This document shows, one piece after another, positions 11,043-22,914 of a stretch of 64,000 bases of DNA. Within the stretch, counting starts at the first letter, position 1. Every line of letters starts with the position of its first letter. The position numbers and the translations under genes were made by a program. The stretch comes from Zantedeschia hybrid cultivar. Taxonomy: Eukaryota > Streptophyta > Magnoliopsida > Alismatales > Araceae. The stretch lies in the NCBI GenBank assembly GCA_030544215.1, contig JARZZO010000009.1, positions 50,277,129 through 50,341,128 of the forward strand, given 5' to 3'. The notes below the pieces were generated by a model that was given only the letters and a program-made list of their open reading frames with translations, was not told where the DNA came from and ran no database searches.

Positions 11043-11050
11043 TATAAAAG
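11043..11050 (+). promoter_or_regulatory. TATA-like box in the copia LTR
   Basis: TATAAAAG about 100 bp before the primer-binding site, where the U3/R border of a short copia LTR is expected. Called by position and sequence only. Confidence 0.5.
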
Positions 11051-11145
11051 CTCTATATGTACTGGCCGGCTTCTCTAGTTGAGAGAGAGAGAGAGCCACC
11101 ACACCTCTGTTTGCCTCTCCAACTCCTCTTTCTCTTCCCTCTTCA

Positions 11146-11157
11146 TGGTATCAGAGC
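11146..11157 (+). other. Primer-binding site (iMet tRNA) of the copia element
   Basis: TGGTATCAGAGC immediately after an LTR end of CTTCA. It sets the element on the plus strand. Confidence 0.9.
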
Positions 11158-11716
11158 AGTGCAAGAGAGGGGGGGGGACCTACCTCAAAGTTGACTGGCA
11201 GTGGCAGATATACCTAGGACTGCAGTTACCCTGTTTGAGGGTGTTCAGAGGTTGTTTCCCTCTTGGATAGAGGATCGGGTCACTCCCATTAGGCATCCAG
11301 TGTACCTGGTCAGAGTCCATAGAGGCTGGACATCCTGGTGGGCCTCCTGTTCCCTGTTAGAGAAGGGGCGGACCATGTTTTCTTGCTTCTGCCCTGTGCT
11401 ACATCCATCTAGACCCCCTATTCAGGTGGCTTGTAGGCTGGACACCGTTCTAGGGTTTTGGTGTGGAGGCCGGTCCTCACCCTTCTAGGGTTTTTGCTTG
11501 GCTCTTTTTTTTGTTGCTTTCGCCCTGCATATTGGCCATCCAGGCCTCTTGTTCAAGGTGTTGAGGAAGCTCCTCACCCCCTGTTATGTTCTTCTGTGAG
11601 GACAGACCGTTGCCTCCTACATCCGGTTTCTATTCAAGGGACTCTTAGACAGATGAATACCCTGCTCTAAGGCCTCTTGACTATTGTCTTATGGAGGCCA
11701 TTGAAAAAGGAGAAAT

Positions 11717-12893
11717 ATGTCTGAGACAACGACAAGTGAGGTCTCCCCTAAGGGGGACAGCTTGGGGGAAAACTTTCATCTTCAACTTCTTCCTGTGAAG
11801 TTGAATGACTCAAACTATTTGGACTCAATAGTAACTATCAAAATATTTATCAGTGGAAGGATAAAACCACCTCCAATTGATGATGACAAGTACGAGGAAT
11901 GGGAACATCAAGACAACATTATGAGGACTTGGATTCTCTCTTCCGTGATTAATGGGTGATTGAAGTATATTTTGAGGAAGTCAACTGTAAGGGAGATGTG
12001 GCTTATTGTAGAAGAGATGTATTATGAGAAGGCCAATCCTGTGAACTTGTGTGATCTTGAAGTTGCCATCCATGGCGCTAAACAAGACATACAGTCTGTA
12101 TATGAATACTATCATGCTTTGAAAGCGTTATGGGCGGAATCTTATTCCTTCACTATAAAGGACTGGGATATTGTTGATGATCATGAGAAAAACTTAAAGC
12201 ATGTCCAAGAGCAAAGGGTTCTTAAGTTCCTTCACAGCCCCAATACTGAATATAAAGGGTTGCAATCTCAGATTCTGAATTTTGAGGTCGTCTCATCGAT
12301 TAAACAATGCTACAAGAAGGTAGTTCCTGAAGAGAGGTGGAGGAAGACTATGCATCTTAACACAGGAGAGCTAATGTTGGGAATCATTCTGCCCTAACCA
12401 GCACTAATGCGGGGTATGCAAAAAGAGGAGATGGTACACAGAAGGACGTATACAAAGGTGAGAAGAAATATTCTCACTGTGGTCAGCCCAACCACTTTGT
12501 GGAGTTTTGCTGGGAGTTGTATCCAGACAAGAAGCTGCTCAAGTTCAGAAAAAAACAGCAAATCAAGGGGAGGGCTGCTGCAACAAAGTCCACATCTCAA
12601 CTTTCTGGGACTGCCACTGATGGGAACACATCAACAGGCACACAAGAAAGTTTCGTGGGGTTGTCCACCTCCGAGGTAGCCAACCTCCAACAATTCCTTT
12701 CGTACTTGAATCCATCCTCGTCCACATCTCCGTAAGGTACTTCTAGGATAGCACTCAATGTTGCCTCACATTATAGTGGAAACTCCTGGATAATTAATTC
12801 AACGGCCACTGATCATATAACGGGTACTTTTAACTTCTTCAACTCTTATACTCTGTGCTCCGGACAAGATAAGGTGACCATAACAGATGGTAC
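11717..12893 (+). pseudogene. copia gag and protease start (degenerate)
   Basis: Starts MSETTTSEVSPKGDSLGENF, then the copia gag/UBN2-type block LLPVKLNDSNYLDS...KIFISGR...IMRTWILSSVING. A TGA follows at 11957-11959, and the same frame resumes as LKYILRKSTVREMW...YEYYHALKALW...KFLHSPNTEYKGLQSQILN. After a frameshift near 12390 the zinc knuckle SHCGQPNHFVEFCWELYP appears (about 12470-12525) and the frame runs to 12735. Beyond a stop, a protease-like WIINSTATDHITG is readable near 12790, where active copia elements have DSGA; the catalytic Asp is changed to Asn. Non-functional. The part from 12218 on is repeated at 37443. Confidence 0.88.
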
Positions 12894-13314
12894 TGTAACA
12901 CCTCAAAATCATTAAATGGTAAAGTTTGAAACTTTGTAAAATGGTTATGCGTTCTTAGATTTTTGATAGAGTATTAAAGAAAAAATTTACTTAGATTTTT
13001 AAGGACATAAATATGGTTGACAATTTTTATAGGCTCTAAACTTATATATTGTAAGATGCTAAAAGGCTTTCAAAGAACCAAAAAGAGTTGATTTCGGCTT
13101 ACTTGGTGAAGAAGTTATTAAATGAGGGTATAAATTTAATTATCAAAATTATAGTGTTAAAAGATAATAAGTACAAGTTATTAGTAAAGGATAAGGATGC
13201 AAATAAATACTATTAGTAAAGGGTAAGGATATTAGTTGATGCTAACGGTCAAAATAAAGGATGTTGGTAACAGTTAATGATTAGTAATAAATGAAAGGGT
13301 AATCCTATCTTGAC

Positions 13315-13505
13315 AAGGGACACTTGTCCTAAATCTAACTTTATCCGCAAGGGACACTTGTCCGAAATCTAACCTTGTCCGCTAGGGACACTTGTCCCAA
13401 ATCTAACTAATCTTTATCTATAAAGGACACTTGTCCCAAATCTAACTAATCCTTACCTACAAGAGACATTTGTCCTAAATCTAGGAAGGGACACTTGTCC
13501 CCATC
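13315..13505 (+). repeat. Palindromic tandem repeats GGGACACTTGTCC, copy I
   Basis: Six copies of GGACAcTTGTCC-type palindromes spaced about 38-44 bp, joined by AAATCTAAC and CTTTATC links, ending about 20 bp before a TATA box. Copy II at 38568-38828 has at least one more unit, so the number changes by slippage or unequal exchange. Position suggests upstream regulatory sites; that is inference. Confidence 0.85.
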
Positions 13506-13522
13506 CTAAGCCTTGCTCACTG

Positions 13523-13532
13523 CTATAAATAG
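13523..13532 (+). promoter_or_regulatory. TATA box, copy I
   Basis: CTATAAATAG, a near-perfect plant TATA box, followed by CT-rich and then GA-rich leader sequence. The same block occurs in copy II at 38849. Confidence 0.7.
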
Positions 13533-14871
13533 GAGGGCTTTCCTCTCATTCCACCTATTCCATACAATCCGTAGAAATGAGAGAGAGAGAAAGAGAAAGA
13601 GAGAGAGAGAGAGAGAAAGACGTAGAAGCAGAGAGCCTCTATTCTATGAGGACTCGTACATTAAGAGAGAATTTATTGAGGGATCTTGCAACACTAAGGA
13701 AGGGAGATGATTGCTAGAAATTGTGGGTTTCTTCTACAACAAGTTTCGTGAATCGGTAGGCCCTTAGCCAACTAAACAATTCAATTCGAGAGGTTGAATT
13801 CATGAGAATAGCTAGATGAGAAAGGGAAAGAGAAGAGATTAAGAGAGGAAGGAAATATTAGGAGAAGGGGATTATATTGAATGTTTCAATTCGTTTATTG
13901 TGTTTGAAAATGAAAAATAAAATGTAAAACGAAAGTGATAGTTTAAGTTTTTATTTAGTTAATATACTAGAATATTTTTCTGGTTTCAAAAGAAAAACAA
14001 AATACAATTGAAGCAATAGTTCATTATGCAAGTTGCCGTATTTAAGGTTTTCGTAACTCTTTGATTAAAATTCTAATACAACACAAGAGTGATAGTTTAG
14101 CAGTATATGTAATTGATAAGATTTGCAATTCTTAGCATATAGTTAGAGGCATTAAATCGAGGGCAACTCGACAATATCTTAGCAACAACTTGGAATTTGA
14201 TGGATCACTTTTTAGGTAGGGTAATACATTCATGCTCCTACTTCAATTTCTAACTTTAACATAACATTTGTAGTTCCTAGTAAGTAGAAAACATCAAATT
14301 GGGGGCAATTCAACAATATCTTAGCAGCAACTTGAACTTCGATGGATCTCCTTTCAGGTAAAGTGATACATTCCTTCTCCTCTTTTGATTTCTATCATTA
14401 ACCTAGATAAGATTTGTTGTTTTTAGTAGGTAGCTGAAGGAATCAAATTGGAGTAGCTCGACAACATCTTAAAAGCAGCTTGGATTTTGATGAATCTCCC
14501 TTTAAGTAAGGTAATACATTCCTGCTTTACCTTTGGTTTTTAACTTTATTAACATAAGATTTATAGTTCTTAGTAAGTAGGAAGCATGGGCAGCTTGACA
14601 ATATCTCAGTCGCAACTCGGACTTCAATGAATCTCTTTTTAGGTAAGATGACACATTCTTTCTCCAACTTTAACATAAGATTTTCCAACTTTACTATAAG
14701 ATTCCTAGTAAGTAGAAGGCATCAAATTGAGGGTAGCTGGACAATATATCAGGAACGACTTGGAATTTAATAAATCTTCCTTTAGGTAAGTGATACATTC
14801 TTTCTCTTCCTTTGGCTTTCTAACGTTAAACATAGATAACATTTACAATTTTTAATAAGTAGTTGGAGTTA

Positions 14872-16171
14872 TAGGGGTGGCCCCTAGTTGAGCCACTCGT
14901 GAGCTTTTTGAGCTCGGCTTAGCCGACTCATTTAATCAATCGAACCAAGATTGAGCTCTAATTTAGGCTCATTTGATCAAATGAGCCAAGCTCGAGCTTG
15001 ACCCAACTCGGCTCAGCCGACTCGTGAGTTGGCTCGAAGTAAAAATATTTAATTCATTTGTATATTCTATGTCAAACTTCTATAGCTAAAGGTAAACCAA
15101 CTCTTATAAGCCCACCATACCAACACCACCTCATCGGCCCCTAGCCAACTAAACATTTACATAAGTTATGAACAAGAACATTATTAGCAGCGACAAAAAA
15201 TCAGCCTCTCGATCTCGAACTAAACGTTCAAAACTCTAGGTTCCTAGTGCATGCACGGGAGGAACTCCCTGGTTTACCTACCACCAAGGTACCGTCATTA
15301 TCGTCTATCAACCTATCAAAAGCTCTCTACACCTCTGGTGAAGGGGGGGGGGAGGGCAACGTGCTTCTCCAGTGGCGATGAAGTGGAGGTGAGCTGGGAC
15401 GATGAGGGCTTCTTAGGGGCTTGGTACAAGCCCAAGGTTGTTCGTACCATATCCAAGATCTGCTACTACTTCGTCATCTACAACCACCTCCTAGCCGACC
15501 ATGTCAATGGTGAAACTCGGGAGTCCCGCCCACTTTAGGAGATCGTTGTGTAAGGATGCATGCAACACTGTCCCCTTTGCTGTAGTAGGCCATTTTCCCC
15601 GCCTCAGCCCATGAAGGCCTAGTAGTTTGGCACAACGTTGGGTGGTGGACGGGGTCACGGGGGTGGTGGTAGCCGAGCCCACCAGGGGGATGTAAGGGCT
15701 GCTACACTGTGTGCTTCCCTAACCCGCCGGAGAATATGAAGTTCACAGCAGTGGACCTCTTAGGCTCGAAGCCCACTTAGAGTTAGAGTGGGTCGATGAC
15801 ATATGGGTCAATCTCGACGGGAGTACACTAGCGAGCTATTCACAGTTGGGCCTTTTTAGTCCGACATCGGTTGCTTTACAAAAACTTCACCCTACTTTCA
15901 ACTTAAATCTTATGCCTTTACTGCACCTTCCCAAGCTCCGCGTATTTCTGGTTGGGTGAACTCAATTTGCTGGCTTGAGTTAACTTAAAACTATTATAAC
16001 GAGCTGATCTCGAGTCGAGTTCGATCTGAGTTCCTCTTTATGCAAGCCGAGCTTGAGCCTACAAAATGAGCTTGGGGTAGGCTTGGGCTCAGGCTCGAGC
16101 TTGATTAATCCTAGTCTAGTCGAGCGAGTCAAAGCTCACCTTGGCTCAGCCTGGCTTTTAGCAGCCCCATA
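14872..16171 (+). mobile_element. hAT-like element 1 carrying an Agenet gene fragment
   Basis: Left end TAGGGGTGGCC followed by subterminal GAGCTCGGCT-type repeats; right end GGCTTTTAGCAGCCCCATA, an eroded copy of GGCTCGTAGCCACCCCTA. Flanks GTTGGAGT and TTAGAGCC are diverged forms of the GTTGGAGC 8-bp duplication seen in sister copies. About 1.3 kb, no transposase, so non-autonomous. It lies inside a 140-bp array unit. Confidence 0.75.
15365..15830 (+). pseudogene. Tandem Agenet domain fragment (copy 1)
   Basis: Agenet (Tudor-like) domains in plant DUF724/AGDP-type nuclear proteins bind modified histone tails. The first domain is open for 57 codons: FSSGDEVEVSWDDEGFLGAW, then KVVRTISK, NHLLADHVNGETRESRPL, then TAG. 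The second domain is recognisable in pieces: VWHNVGWWTG, VVVAEPTRG, FPNPPENMKFTAVDL, and EWVDDIWVNLDGS in another frame, so at least two frameshifts are present. Sense agrees with the plus strand of the carrier element. No start codon context or introns are evident. Confidence 0.85.
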
Positions 16172-18520
16172 TTAGAGCCATCAAATCAGGGGCAGCTCGA
16201 TAATATCTTAGCAATAAATGATTCTTAGATGAATATCCTTTCAGGTAGGGTGCTACCTTTCTGCTCCTCTTTTAATTTCTAACTTTAATATAAGATTTGT
16301 ACTTCCTATTAAGTAGGAGGCATTAATTTGGGGCCAGCTCGACAATAACTTAATGGGACTCAAGCTTTGAAGAATCTACTATAAGGTAAAGTGATACTTT
16401 CTTACTCCTCCTTAGCTTTCTAACTTTAACATAGAAAATATTTGCAAGTTTTAATAAGTAGTTGAGGCATCAAATTGGGGGCAGCTCAACATTATCTTAG
16501 CAGCAACTCCGACTTCGATGAATCACCTTTCAGGTAAGGTGATACATTCCTGTTCCTTTGGTTTCTAATGTTAATATAGATAAATTTGTAGTTTTTAGGA
16601 AGTAGTTGGGGCTATTATATTAGGGGCAATTCGATAAAATCTCAGTAGCAACTCAGAGTTTGATGAATCTCATTTAAAGTAAGGTGATACATTTCTGTTG
16701 TTTTGGTTTTGATTTTCTGACTGCTTCGAAGATCAAGGAATTATCATTTTATCGATTTAGATGTTAGTTTATATAATAAACTAGAATGTTTAGATTGTTT
16801 GATTAAAATTTATACAAAAGAGTAGACTGATAGTTTAGCGATATAAGGAATGAATGTTGTGGCTTAGAATATGTAATACAATAATATGGACTGTTTTTGC
16901 ATAGGATAGACATAAGTTTACCGGATTAGAATTGTAGCTCTCATGACATTTTAAGACCATGGTGACGAAAAATGGCCTACGGATACGAGTTAAGAATTAA
17001 CAAGATGTAGAGAAAGTCCTGAGAAAATTTAGCGATATAAAGAACTGCTTACTAGATGTTATCCTTATGAAAGAATTATTGCCTTGAAATGTTGAATGCT
17101 AGAACTCATGTTACTTGAATACTCTTATCATGGAACCCTTTTAAAACTATAATTAGTTTAGTTCAGAGTAATTGGCACACTGCATGACTAGACACTTTAT
17201 GATTTCTTGAGGTTAAAGTACTAGTGTTTCTGGTTTTAGGCAAAGAGGAGATTTGTAGTTCTTGGTAAGAAATTGTCAATCGGAACTGCGTACTAAGTTT
17301 GCATACCAAGTCTTGCCGATCGATTGATTTATGATAAAAGTTTTATCACATTTGTTAGCTCTTGATTATAGTATGCAGTCTTATAAGAAAATCGGGCACA
17401 AATGACAGAGTAAAGTCATTATGTTCTTAGTTTGTATTTGCTAAGCAATATTATAATTTAAATAAATAAATATACATTAAGGCAAGTAAAATTCATATAA
17501 TGACCTAAAAGCAAAATATATGATATTACGATCGTAGGTCGAGAAGTTGAATTCATGAGAATACCTAGATATGAATAATACAGAGGGTAAGCACCAGGTA
17601 TGGACATGTAGGGATGCACATGGTCGGCACTTGCGTGTTCCCCTCACTATGAGGTCCTTCGACTCTTCAAAAATGTTATTGGAGCCCTCAAAGAAATAAC
17701 ACCACACAAGAAAAGATTAGGTATAGGGGATTATGTTAAATGTTTAAGTTAGTTTATTGTGTTTGAAAATGAGAAACATAATCTATTTGAGATAATGGAT
17801 CATCATGCAAGGTCCCTTATTTGCAGTATAGTTAAGTGTTTGATTGAAATTCTAATATAAAACTAGGGTGATAGTTAACTTTTTGTTGTGGCATTATAGT
17901 AGAATATTGTCTAGTTTCAAATGAAAAACAAAATAGATTTAAAGCAATAAATAGTTCATCATGCAAGGTGCCTTATTTGAGATCAGAGTGACTCTTTGAT
18001 TAAAAATCTAATACAAGACCAGAGTGATAGTTCAAAAATGTAGATAATTGATAGTTTAAGTTTGGAATATAATAGCCTCATTTTGGGACTTAGCCCTTTA
18101 TGGTTTTGTTTAGGGAGAAGCATTAATGTTTCTAACTTTAATATAGATAAGATTTAAAGTTCTTAGTACATATTGGAGGTATTAAATCGAAGGAAACTTG
18201 ACAATATCTTAGAAGCAGCTCGGACTTCGAAGAATATCTTCTTAGGTAACAAATTTGGGGTAGCTCGACAATATCTTAGGAGTAACTTGGATTTCGATGA
18301 ATCTCCTTTTAGGTAAGGCAATAAATTCTAGCTTCTCCTTTAGCTTCTAACTTTAACATAGATTTATAGTTCCTTGTAAGTAGAAGGCATTAAATTGGGG
18401 GAGCTCGACAATATCTCAACACCAACTTGGGCCTCAATAAATCTCCTTTTAGGTAAGGTGATACATTTCTACTCTTCCTTTAGTTTCTAACTTTAATATT
18501 TACAGTTTTTAAATAAGCAT

Positions 18521-19797
18521 AAGGGTGGCCACAAGTCGAGCTGCCCGAGAGCTACTCGAACTTGACTCGAATCAGGCTCCACTGGCTCAGCTAAATTTTA
18601 ATCAATCGAACCAAGCTTGAGTTGTAATTTAGGCTTGTCTGAGATCAAACAAGCCAAGCTCTAGCTTGACCCAACTTGGCTTGGCTAGCTCGCGAGCTGG
18701 CTTCTAATCTCAAACTAGACCTCCAGAACTCTAGGTTCCTAGTGTGAGCATAGGAGGAACTCCCAGGTGCACTTACCACCATGGTCCCATCATTATCCCC
18801 TGTCAAAAGCTCTCTACACCTCTGGCGAAGTGGTGGGGGGAGGGGGGGCGAGAGAGGGTAACAAGGTTCTTCAATGGCAACAGACTGAAGGTGAGCTGAG
18901 ATGCGTACGAGGCAAAGGTTGTTTGCACCATGTCTAGGACCTACTGCTACTTGGTCGTCTACCACCACCTCCTGCGTAACCACGTCGATGGCGAAACTTA
19001 AGAGCCCTGTCTACTTTGGGAGATCGCGGCGTTTGGGTACATACAACACCATCTTCTTGCCGTAGAAGGCTGTTTGTACCGCATTAACACGTAGAGGCCT
19101 GGTGGGCTGGCACAATGCTAGGTGGTGGACATGGGTGGTGGTAGCTGAGCCCATCGAAGGGAAGTAGGTTCGGTTCAGCTACACAATGTGCTTCCTTAGC
19201 CCGAAGGAGAAGATGAAGTGTATGGTATGGGATCTTTAAGGCTCCAAGCCCACCTCGAATGGGTTGATGACGTGTGGGTCCATTTTGACATGAGCATGTT
19301 GGCGACCCTCCACCCAACTCCCCCCTACCCCCATGTGGGATTCACAGTCTCAACTACGATCTCGAATGTGTTGATGACGTGTAGGCCCATCCTGACGCGA
19401 GCAAGGTGACAACCCTCCACCCAACTTCCCCTCCCCCCCCCCCCCCCCCCCCACACACAGAGGTGGGATTCACAATTGCGCCTTTAGTCTGGCGTCAGTC
19501 ACTTTACAAAAACTTTACCCTACTTTCTCTTTAAATCTTAAGCCTATCTCTACTGTACCTTCCCAAGCTCAGTGATTTAACTGTTTTTGGCTGGATGAAC
19601 TCAATTTATTAGCTGAGTTAACTTAAAATTGTTCTAAGGAGCTGAGCTCGCGATGAGTTGCTTTCCTTGCGAGCCGAGCTCGAGCCTACAAAATGAGCTC
19701 GGGGCAGGCTGGGCTCAAGTACGATCTCGAATAATTTTGGTCGAGTCAAGCTCGAGTAAGTTGAAGCTCGGCGCTGCTCGATTCATAGCCACCCCTA
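18521..19797 (+). mobile_element. hAT-like element 2 carrying an Agenet gene fragment
   Basis: Left end AAGGGTGGCCACAAG (first base changed), right end CATAGCCACCCCTA, then GCTGGAGC. Subterminal GAGCTCGGCTC-type repeats at both sides. A C-run lies at about 19431-19451 and the region before it partly repeats the 3' end of the Agenet fragment. The right end is well kept. Confidence 0.8.
18868..19302 (+). pseudogene. Tandem Agenet domain fragment (copy 2)
   Basis: The first domain has lost about 30 bases (the WDDEGF.GAW part) but keeps AKVV...VVYHHLL. The second domain reads SYTMCFLSPKEKMKCMVWDL and, one frame over, LRLQAHLEWVDDVWVHFDMS, the classical end of an Agenet repeat. Stops and frame changes make it non-coding. 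Confidence 0.82.
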
Positions 19798-22700
19798 GCT
19801 GGAGCCATTAAATTGGGGGCAACTCGATAATATCTCAGCAATAACTCATTCTTTGATGAATCTCCTTCTTTGGTTTCTAACTTCAACATAAGATTTGTAG
19901 TTCCTAGTATGTAGGAGGCATCAATTTGGAGGCACTTCCACAATATCTCAGCAGCAACTCAAACTTCGAAGAATCTCCTTTCAGGTAAGGTGATACCTTC
20001 TTACTCTTACTTAGGTTTCTAACTTTAATATAGAAAAGATTTGCTGGTTTTAGTAAGTAGATGGAGGCATCAAATCATGGGCAGCTCAACAATATCCCAA
20101 TAGTAATTCAGACTTCGATGAATCTTCTTTTAGGTAAGGTGACACATTCCTGTTCCTTTGGTTTCTAACTTTAACATATAATAGATTTGCAGTTTTTAGG
20201 AAGTAGTTGGGTCATTAAATTAGGGGCAGCTCGGCAAAATCTTAGCAGCAACTCGAACTTCGATGAATCTCCTTTAAGGTAAGGTGATGTATTTATGCTC
20301 CTTTGGTTTTGAGTTTCTAATTAGTCATAAGATCAATGAATTATCTTCTTATCACTTTAGAAGTTATGTTTTATAATAATTTAGAATGATTAGATTGTTT
20401 GATTAAAATTTAAACGAAAAAGCAGATTGATTGTGTAACAATATAGGGAATCAATACTATGGGCCTGGAATATATGATGCATAAGTTAGAGATATTAAAA
20501 TTATAATTTTCATGTCTTCACATTCTAAGACTATAGTGATGATAAGTGGCGTACGCATACGGGTTAAGAATCAATAAGATGTAGGGAAAGTCCTAAGAAA
20601 ACTGAGCCACGGAAAGAATTGCTAAATAAATGTTATCGTTATAAAAGAATGATTGCTTTGAAATGATGAACACTAGATCTCGTGTTATTATGGAATCCTT
20701 TTGAAGCCATAATTAGTTTAGTTCACAGTACTGGGCACACTACATGACTAGACTAGATGATTTCTTGAGGGTAAAGCACTAGTTTTTTTTGTTTTAGGTA
20801 AAAAGGAGATTTGTGGTTCTTGGTAAGCCGTTGCCAATCGGGACAACATACTAAGTTTACATATTATGTCTTGTCGCAAGATTGATTTATGATAATAGTT
20901 TTACCACATTTGTTGACTCTTGTCTGTGTTTTTTTTATGTATCATAGTATGCGGTCTTATTAGAAAATAGGGCATGAATGATGGAGTAGAGTCAGCGTGT
21001 TCTTAAGTTTGTGTTTGCTAAGTAATATCATAACTTAAATAAATAAATATATATTAAGGCAACTAAAATTCATACAATGACATAAAAGCGATATATATGA
21101 TTTTACGATCATTGATCGAAAAGTTGAATTCATGAGAATGTCTAGATGAATGTTTAAGTTAGTTTAGTGTGCTTAAAAATCAAAAACAAAATACATTTGA
21201 GGTAATGGACCATCATGCAAGGTGCCTTATTGTTTAGTTAAGTGTTCGATTGAAATTCTAATATAAAATTAGAGTGATTGTTTAACTTTTTGTTTTGACA
21301 ATATACTAGAATATTATCTGGTTCCAAATGAAAAATAAAATATCATGCAAAGTGCCTTATTTGAGATATGAGTAACTTGATGATTAAAATTCTAATATAA
21401 GATTAGAGTGATGGTTTAACAATGTAGGTAATTGATATTCTACGTTTAGAATATAGTAGCCTCATTTTGGGACTAAGCCCTCTATGGTTTTGTTTAGGGA
21501 GAAGCATCAATGTTTCTAACTTTAACAAAGAGAAGATTTGTATTTCTTAGTATATAGTTGGAGGCATTAAATCGAGGGCAACTCGACAATATCTTAGCTG
21601 TAGCTCAGACTTTGATGAATCTCTTTTCAGGTAAGGTGATACATTCATGCTCCTCGAGGCATTAAATCAAGGGCAACTCGACAATATCTTAGCAATAGCT
21701 CAGACTTTGATGAATCTCTTTTTAGGTAAGGTGATACATTCATGCTCCTCCTTTAGTTTCTAACTTTGATTTGTAGTTCGTAGTAAGTAAAATGCATCAA
21801 ATTGGGGGTAGTTAGAAAATATCTCAATAGCAACTTGATTTGGTGAATCTCCTTTCAGGTAAGGTGATACATTCCTTCTCCTCTTTTGGTTTCTATCGTT
21901 AACATAGATAAGGTTTGTAGCTTTTAGTAGGTAGTTGAAGGCATTAAATTGGGAGTAACTCGGCAATATCTTAGCAGTAGCTCGGGCTTAGATGAATCTC
22001 TTTTCTGGTAAGGTGACACATTCATGTTCCTATATCGGTTTCTAACTCTAATATAAGATTTGTAGTTCCTAGTAAATAAAAGGCATCAAATTGCAAGTAG
22101 TTCGAAAATATCTCCGTAGCAACTTGAACTTGGATGCATCTCCTTTCAGGTAAGGTGATACATTCCTTATCCTCCTTTCGTTTTCATATTTAACATACAT
22201 AGATTTGCGATTTTTAGTAAGTAGTTGGAGGCATCAAATTGGGGTAGCTTAGTAATATCTTTACTGTAACTTGGATTTTGATGAATCCTCCTTTTAGTTA
22301 AGGTGATACATTCCTACTTATTCTTTGGTTTATAACATTAACATAAGATTTGCAGTTCTTAGTAAGAAAGAAGCTTTTATCTCAATAGTAACTCGGACTT
22401 CGATGAATCTTCTTTTAGGTTAGGAGATACATTCCTTCTCCTCCTTTGGTTTCCAACTAATTCATAATGAGTAGAAGGCGTCAAATTAGGGGAAGTTATA
22501 TAATATCTTAGTAACAACTTAGATTTCAATGAATCTCCTTTTAGGTAAGATGATATATTCTTGCTCCTCAACTGGCTTCTAACTTTAACATATATTACAT
22601 TTACAGTTTTTAATAAATAGTTAGAGCTAGCATGAGCCGAGAAACTTGCGAGCTACTCGAGCTTGGTTCGAGTCGGGCTCAGCTCATTTAATCAATCAAA

Positions 22701-22914
22701 CCAAGCTAGGCTCATTTAATCAGTCGAGCTTTAATTTAGGCTTGCTTGATCAAACAAGCTAGGCTCGAGCTTGACCCATTGACTCGACCAGCTAGCGAGC
22801 GGGCTCAAAGTAAAAATATTTAATTGATTTATATATTCTATGTCAAACTTCCATAACCAAAGGTAAACCAACGTCATAAGCCAACTATGCCAATACCGCA
22901 TCACAGGTTCCCAG

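Larger units (their letters stand above)
10869..12893 (+). mobile_element. Ty1/copia retrotransposon remnant (5' LTR, leader, gag, start of protease)
   Basis: A probable 5' LTR ends in TTCA at 11145, directly followed by an iMet primer site at 11146-11157 and then a leader to the gag start at 11717. The LTR start is uncertain; TGTTGTGTAAATTG at about 10869 is my best guess, giving an LTR of about 280 bp. A TATA-like TATAAAAG sits at 11043. The leader (11158-11716) has open frames but no recognisable protein. The element stops at 12893, where another LTR-like sequence begins; integrase, RT and the 3' LTR are absent. Its gag tail occurs again at 37443-38118 as part of the 25-kb duplication. Confidence 0.85.
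12894..13745 (+). mobile_element. LTR-like promoter region, copy I (TGTAACACC start)
   Basis: Starts TGTAACACCTCAAAATC, a common 5' end for plant LTRs, exactly where the copia coding sequence stops. It then holds an AT-rich part, a block of palindromic tandem repeats, a TATA box and a GA-rich leader (13575-13645), so it looks like U3-R-U5 of an LTR. I could not find the matching CA end or a target duplication, and the right limit is a guess. An alternative is a host promoter that became part of the repeat. Confidence 0.5.

Noticed and set aside
11079..11670. Three overlapping plus-strand frames in the copia leader
   Set aside because: Located between primer-binding site and gag start, no homology, a usual place for non-coding leader.
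13575..13710. GA-repeat frame with MLTAINRRAF and Arg/Glu run
   Set aside because: Purine repeat in the leader downstream of a TATA box; copy II has no equivalent frame.
15491..15682. Minus-strand frames over the Agenet fragments (also 42720-43088, 46799-47206, 50464-50733)
   Set aside because: The recognisable protein is on the plus strand; these are antisense shadows.
21760..22571. Recurring minus-strand frames with NVSPYLKGDSSKSELLLR
   Set aside because: They recur because the 140-bp unit recurs; unit length is not fixed in multiples of three, frames break at each indel, no start or domain. Treated as repeat shadows.
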